Assembly (NCBI GenBank): GCA_002812745.2
Contig: NCSJ02000474.1
Coordinates: 1 to 25,507, forward strand
DNA from: Scytalidium lignicola
Taxonomy: Eukaryota; Ascomycota; Leotiomycetes
Direction: 5' to 3'
Length of the DNA: 25,507 nt
The position numbers were made by a program, and so were the translations under genes. Every line of letters begins with the position of its first letter. The first letter of the stretch is position 1. Shown here one piece after another: positions 20,200-25,507 of this stretch. A model generated the notes under the pieces. It was not told where the DNA came from, made no database searches, and was given only the letters and a program-made list of their open reading frames with translations.

Positions 20200-22439
20200 A
20201 TGTTGGAGAGTCAGAGCCACAAGCCGGCTCGGAAAGGGACGAAAAGCTGCGTTGAATGTACGTCCGCTGCTGGAAGCATTGTGACTACAGCCACCATTCT
20301 CTGACGGACGAAACAGGCAGACGCCGTAAACTCCGTTGTATTCGGAGTCCAGATGATGCGCAGAGATGCCGAAGATGTGAGGAACGAGGTTCTGAATGCA
20401 TTGCACAAACCTACAGTTCCCAACCTCGTCGTGCACCGAGACTGTCTTCTCGACATCGAATATCCCAACTAGAGTCAAAGGTCAACACCGTATGCCAGAC
20501 TGTACATGATCTTGAGTTGAAGCTTGGGTATCAATCTACCCAAACCTCGGGTCTGGTTGTTGCGTCTCCAGGGTCAAATCCCGAGACAGATGACTCTGAT
20601 GATAACTCGTCCGTGTCAGACGTCCTTACTACAGAGCCACCATCACATCTACGTTCACTTTTCCAAAATGAATGGCTTAGTATGGACACGAGTCAGCACA
20701 TTGCACACCTACAGGATCGTAAATCAAAAACTTCTACGCATTTGCTAGATGTAGCAAGACAAGCACTTCAGAGACTGATTCCTTCAAAACAGGAGGTTTC
20801 GGACATTGACGCATCTGCGTCAAGATGGCTGGTCATACTTCATACCCTCCTTCCACAACCTTTTGCTGCTAAATCATACCAGGACATACTTGATAGCTAC
20901 GAAGAAATGCATAGACCGGATGTAGATGCCATAAGTTTGGCTTCATGGCTCCTTACCATCGCGATTACAAATCAACAGTTCTCCCGAGAACAACACAGCC
21001 CGTCTACCCAGTACAAAGATTACCAGGTGGTTTCGAGCTTCTCCCGAGCCATATCTGACATTGTGGAGAGTACGATCCTGCCTCACGAGAGATTGATATG
21101 CACAGTGAAAGGTATTGGAATGGCCATGCATTTCTGTCGACTGTGAGTATCTCCTTTTCAACTTCCAAAACCGAAACACTGTATAATCCATCTTAGTTTG
21201 GCTAATTACAATAACAGACAAGTGAGTCAAGGTAATTTTCAAAAATCATGGCTTCACTTACGACATTTTATAGCGATTGCGACGGTTATGGGCCTGCCCA
21301 AGGCATCACAAGCTGTCCAATTCAACAGAGCTAACGGAGGAGACAGTGGTGAGACTCAGCTTCAAAGAGCTCAGCTCTGGGAATCACTATGTTTCGCTGA
21401 CGGTCTTTCGGCGATGATAATTAATCTCCCACCATGCATAAATCCATACCAACAACCAAAGTCCCAAGCATTAATTATCGACAGTATTGTCCAACCTCGA
21501 GCATATCTTAGTAGGTTGACAGATATCATGACAAAGACCCAATATCGAGATGACATGAATGCGACGCAGGGACCGACCGCTGAAGTTTATGCATCTACTT
21601 TAGATCTCGACAGACACATCCGAGTGCTTGCATCGCAGACCCCGAAGTCTTGGTGGATGGAAAAGTCTAAGCATGTCGGGCCTGACCATGTCGTCCAATT
21701 CTTGCATCACTGCGCCCAGATGAGAATTCATATGTCATTCGCCATGCGGCAAGATATAAATGGAGATTATACCTACAGCCTCTTGGCCTGCAAGAACGCG
21801 TGCATATTAGTTGCGGAACGTTATCAATTTCTTCGTCGAGAGCTCCCCCCTGGCATCTTCCTTGCTCGGAGTCTAGATCTTCAGGCTTTTATTGCTACAG
21901 TTATTCTCCTTCTCACATCTTATAAATCACCTTCAACAGACCATTCAGACATCCGGGCCAACAAAGCCAATATGGACGACGTAGTTATACAAGTGATCAA
22001 GGTCATGGAAGAAAAATCCAAGGATACCGCAAACGCTACAACAATCCGCTCCCTGATTAAATTACTCCAGCAAGATGATAAGGCATCCGAAATGCAAGAA
22101 TTGACGTTAAGAGTCCCACTCTTGGGCAAAGTCCACGTTCGACGCAGAAGCTTGACACAGCAAGCAAATAATTTCAATAATTCGAATTCCATGCCGATGC
22201 CATCAAACTTTGGATTATCATGGAGGCCCAACGAGCAGGTAAATGCTCAAGAGCAAGCACAAGAACATTTACCTCTCGACGCCAATAGCAACATGATGCC
22301 TACCTTCCAGACTCAGGAAATGCAATGGGATCCGCTCTCATGGTCCATCGAAAATCATTATGAAGATTTCCTCCACGATACTCTAATGCCGAACAGAATT
22401 GATCAATTTACCATGTGGCAAAATATGCTTCCAGAGTGA
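20200..22439 (+). CDS. Zn2Cys6 transcription factor with fungal-specific TF domain
   Basis: Three exons (20200-20261, 20321-21142, 21218-22439) give 701 aa. Intron 1 (59 bp) has an atypical GTCCGC donor, a CTGAC branch and a GGCAG acceptor, but splicing rebuilds the cluster exactly: C17-V-E-C20, C27, C37-R-R-C40, C47, i.e. CX2CX6CX9CX2CX6C within SCVECTRRKLRC. Intron 2 (75 bp, GTGAGT, CTAAT branch) joins AMHFCRL to QVSQGNFQKSWLHLRHFIAI, the Fungal_trans signature with 'MGLP'. A linker with coiled-coil character (RISQLESKVNTVCQTVHDLELKL, about 70-95) suggests dimers on CGG half-sites. The C-terminus is Asn/Gln/Met-rich (NANSNMMPTFQTQEMQWDP), a likely activation region. Nuclear regulator; targets unknown, with the divergent membrane protein gene and the CGG dyad at 5296 as candidates. 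Confidence 0.88.
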
Positions 22440-23516
22440 TGATCTTCCTTTAACAGAGGATGACAGGGGGTGGTTTGATAGCCGGTGTCGAGTGAACATG
22501 CTATAGGCGGCGTTCAAGTCGGTCTCCTTTGGTTACTCTTAATATAATTTTGTATATTGGTGATGGTTATTGATAGTGTTAATATTATGTATATGTATGA
22601 TTAATTAAATGGTACGATTACAACACAAGCTAAAGCCGAACTTACGCATACGTGCAAGAAAGCATTAATATGCCACAGCTACAGCAAGCAGCCCGGGTTC
22701 TTATCTAAGAACAGTACCATGGACTTTGCAAAAAATGTGTGGCTTGACTTTAATGAAAAGGTACTCATGTACTTACTCATAGATATAGTTTTTAAAATCC
22801 CTCAGCCTAAATCTATTATGGTAACATCTGTTAGAAGCTAAGAATCGACTAGTCAATTAAGGGGGGCATGAGACGATGGATAATGGGTGGCTAGATTTAC
22901 AGTCAGGAAAAGGTTTGTATCATTTATTATTTGGCAGTTGCATGAGCTAATAATTGGTAACACCAGAAATATTCAAGGAATGTATGTACTTAAAAAGATC
23001 CTTAAAAGAATTCTTCTTCTCAAGGGAAACTAAATAGTATTCTAGTAGTATTTCCTCTGAACTTTAAAGCTAAACAATCTTTATCCTTTAAGCTTGCCTT
23101 TCCTCAAGATAGTATCTTAAAGTGTAAAGTTTAATATTTCCAACATTCAAGCTCCAAAGTATGAGAGCATTGAAAAGGTAGTAAAGAGAATGAAATCTAA
23201 GCTTTGTGGAAATTGGTTATAATAAAGAGTGGAAAGATGGGGTCTAACTAAAAGAGAAGACAACATGCTATTTTCTTGGACAGGTATAATCACGACTAAG
23301 ATTAGGTCTGCATTTCACTATATTTCCTGCTGAAGACGCTTGAATGGCAAACCTTGTAAAGGATATTGGTATCGAAGAGAGTGCTAGACTGTGTGCATTG
23401 GCGTCCATTGTATGTATGGTGGATGGGTATCCTTTAATAGTGACACCATTACTGATGTCCATCCGGACCTTGATGATGCTGATGCTGATGCTGTTACTTT
23501 GGCGGGTAGAAACTAG
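22440..23516. other. Intergenic, no gene recognised
   Basis: AT-rich 3' region of the regulator followed by sequence with only short frames. A 60-codon plus frame at 23344-23526 and a minus frame opposite it show no family motif. Confidence 0.35.
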
Positions 23517-24212
23517 CCTCAGCTGAGACGACTGTGGGCGGAGCATTACCTATTTCTAACAAACATCAGTCAGCAGAAGGGAGACCATGATAACGCCGCC
23601 GGAATACTATATCAAGCTATCGTTGACCAGATCCATGGGATTGTTAGCAGGGTACTTGCTCATAGAGCTGAGAAAGAGAGGAACGGCTGTGGTAGTATCG
23701 AGACTGGAAGAGAAAAGGTGCTCGGAACTGGCGCTGGAGGTTGGTCAGGTGTAATGGAGAATGGAACTGTGCTCAAGCGTGATTCTGGAAACCGCAGAGT
23801 TGGGAACTTTATGGACCGGTGCGATGCAGAACCTGGGGGCATGTGGCAACGCGGTGATGCTGAAGTGTGGATAACCTGGAATGGGTGGTTTTTCTTCGTT
23901 TCCTTTTTAACATCTATGTGTTCCAAATATAAGCCTCTTGAAGACTCTCTCAGTACAGCTGTAATTCTCGGAACAGTTATTCCATGTATTGGCGGCGCAG
24001 TAATTAATTGGTGGAACTGCTTCCGTCCAGTACGCCGTCTTGGCGGCATACCACGTGAGATCTGTAATTATCCCATCCAGGCTACCTCCGCCAAGGCCAC
24101 GATATGGGAGTTATTCCACGGCGGCTTTTCCGTAGAAGTCCCTGCAAATGATAATGCGGGGACAGAGAAGCTTGTTGTCCCCGCATTGTATACCAGGGGG
24201 TTCAGCTTGTAG
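23517..24212 (+). other. Long open frame of unknown nature
   Basis: One plus frame stays open for 231 codons between TAG at 23514-23516 and the stop ending at 24212. The first in-frame ATG is at about 23754. Residues before it, such as QLRRLWAEHYLFLTN and AAGILYQAIVDQIHGIVSRV, look protein-like, and the later part has two hydrophobic stretches (GWFFFVSFLTSM, STAVILGTVIPCIGGAV). No family is recognised. A 129-codon frame is open on the opposite strand (23660-24049), so coding cannot be assigned to one strand. It may be an exon of a decayed gene. Confidence 0.25.
24153..24187. promoter_or_regulatory. 12-bp inverted repeat with two CreA-type motifs
   Basis: AATGCGGGGACA and TGTCCCCGCATT pair perfectly around an 11-nt spacer. 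Each arm contains GCGGGG (or its complement), which fits the SYGGRG binding consensus of the carbon catabolite repressor CreA. The hairpin ends 238 bp before the ATG of the alginate-lyase-domain gene, so glucose repression is a reasonable guess. Confidence 0.4.
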
Positions 24213-24298
24213 GCCCGAAAGCTGGTGCTCTTGCGGAACATCACAGTGCAACATGGTGCTGGGATACGGAAAATGATTCTTCAAAACGCTTTCCTGAC

Positions 24299-24328
24299 AA
24301 GTATAAGTATAAGTATAAGTAATAGTAA
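24299..24328 (+). repeat. Short tandem repeat, AAGTAT-type
   Basis: Three perfect copies of AGTATA followed by degenerate AGTAATA units, in the promoter of the downstream gene. A simple microsatellite. Confidence 0.6.
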
Positions 24329-24424
24329 TATGAATAGTTATGGAGCCTGCGACTTCAATGTACAGATCTCACCTGTTACCATTCCTGCCCCGACCCTCCA
24401 GCAACCTTCTCAATTGCTCCAAAG

Positions 24425-25507
24425 ATGCAGTATGTACAAACCCCTGAGTCTCCCCTCCCTCCTCCCTCTCTGATCTGCTACTCACTGGTTTGCTTTTCCC
24501 AGCCTGTCACTCCTCAAAAATGCTGCATTCACAGCGCTGGTTCTCCTGACGGATAGCACGGCAGCCATTCCACTCACACCTCGCACCAAGCCCGATGTCC
24601 ATCTCAGCCTCCAGCCGAACACTGTTGTCCTGGATGGATCCCGCCTCTTCACAACTAAACTTATCCTCAAGTTGGGACCATTGGCCCCNAACGTCCTACC
24701 GCACCGCCCTCTCCAACCTCCGTACGCAAGCAGACAGTTGGCTGACCCAGGGCCCCTGGACCGTCACCAGCAAGAAGATCCTCCCTCCTGGCGGCGACAT
24801 CCATGACTATGCTAGCCAAGCACCGTATTGGTGGCCGAACCCCAACACTGCTGACGGCTGTCCGTATATCCAGAAAGACGGGGTGCGCAATCCTGCCGTC
24901 GATAACTACACCGACCATGGTGACCGAGGCAACATGTTCCAGGCCAGTTACATCCTCGCGCTGGCATGGTATTATACAGGCGAAGCAAAGTATTCTCGAC
25001 ATGCCGGTGACATCCTCCGCACGTGGTTTCTGAATCCTGCCACCAAGATGAATCCCAATCTCAATCACGCCCAAATCATTCCCTGCCAAAACGATGGACG
25101 CTCAATCGGCATCATTGATTTCAGCCAGCAGTACACGTCCACCGTCGACGCCGCCCTCATCTTATCATCTCCGTCCACCCTGCTCTCCGGCATCTTCTCC
25201 AGCAGCAGCAGCAGCGCCCCAGGCTGGAGCTCCAACGATCAGACGGCCTTTCTCGCCTGGAACAAGGAGTTTCTCGACTGGCTGGTGAATTCTGACTTTG
25301 GAAAGGAGGAATATGAAGCAGACAACAACCACGGCACCTTTGCCGCGATGCAGAACGCCGCTTTGGCTTTGTACGTCGGCAACACGGCGCTCGCAAGCCA
25401 GATCGCCCGCAACGCCACCCGCCGCATCAACAGCTTCATAACGGCCAACGGCTCACAGCCGCTCGAGCTCGTGCGCACCCGCAGCTTCCACTACAGCACG
25501 TTTGATC
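24425..25507 (+). CDS. Secreted alginate-lyase-domain protein, 5' part (runs off right edge)
   Basis: Exon 1 is only ATGCA (24425-24429). A 73-bp intron with a canonical GTATGT donor and TTTTCCCAG acceptor (24430-24502) leads to exon 2, giving MHLSLLKNAAFTALVLLTDS, a good signal peptide with likely cleavage after TAA near residue 23. The N at 24689 breaks the frame; skipping it gives LGPLAPTSYRTALSNLRTQA and an open frame to the window end. Family signatures of PF05426 (alginate lyase): DSWLTQGPWTVTSKK, DYASQAPYWWPNP, NPAVDNYTDHGDRGNMF, NNHGTFAAMQNAAL (His about 278) and ELVRTRSFHYSTFD (His about 331). These lyases cleave uronic-acid polysaccharides by beta-elimination; the real substrate of fungal members is often unknown. 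A Ser run (CAG/AGC repeat, about 25200) is unusual. The C-terminus is outside the window. Confidence 0.85.

Noticed and set aside
21188..21217. Alternative acceptor TCTTAG at 21195 for regulator intron 2
   Set aside because: It keeps frame but inserts eight residues (LANYNNRQ-like) between conserved blocks. The acceptor at 21217 gives the normal 'RLQ...GN.QK.W' spacing and has a CTAAT branch site in place.

Overview
The window is nuclear DNA of a filamentous ascomycete (Pezizomycotina). It has short introns of 46-108 bp with GT...CTAAY...AG signals, a Zn2Cys6 regulator, a DUF3112-type membrane protein, a fungal 2,3-dihydroxybenzoate decarboxylase and fungal-type Tc1 and pogo transposon relics. 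A Leotiomycete-like fungus is possible, but the sequence alone does not settle it. Gene models here were built by hand from splice motifs and family conservation. No database search was run.

Layout. (1) 1-2607 is transposon ground: the 5' end of a dead pogo/Fot-type transposase, then a complete 2,259-bp integrase-type cut-and-paste element (345-2603). That element has 88-bp perfect terminal inverted repeats, a CAAT target duplication and a badly decayed gene. (2) 3378-6728 holds a divergent pair, a salicylate-hydroxylase-like FAD monooxygenase (minus) and a 2-oxoglutarate/Fe(II) dioxygenase (plus). Their shared promoter contains a strong dyad of CGG-N4-CCG form. (3) 7644-8990 is a dead Tc1 element with recognisable CAGT...ACTG ends and TA duplication. 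(4) 10139-11031 is a broken sulfotransferase-like gene. (5) 11334-12387 is a 2,3-dihydroxybenzoate decarboxylase whose apparent ATG is followed directly by TGA. (6) 13265-18042 is a six-exon gene of 1,484 codons. It joins the N-terminal ~440 residues of a Ubp2-like ubiquitin hydrolase, without its catalytic domain, to a large fungal protein family of unknown function. (7) 18283-18523 is a dense cluster of TTACGG motifs running into an LTR-like repeat. (8) 18812-22439 holds a divergent DUF3112 membrane protein and Zn2Cys6 regulator, with an 18-bp perfect palindrome between them. (9) 23517-24212 is an unexplained open frame, followed by a hairpin carrying two inverted CreA-type motifs. (10) From 24425 to the right edge lies the 5' part of a secreted alginate-lyase-domain protein with a 5-nt first coding exon.

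Working hypothesis: the monooxygenase, dioxygenase and decarboxylase match the chemistry of fungal salicylate catabolism through 2,3-dihydroxybenzoate to catechol, so this could be a small, transposon-disrupted catabolic cluster. The decarboxylase and sulfotransferase look damaged, so the locus may be decaying. Two of the three N characters (10899 and 24689) lie at or beside homopolymers inside genes. Skipping each restores the frame, so they are probably assembly artefacts.
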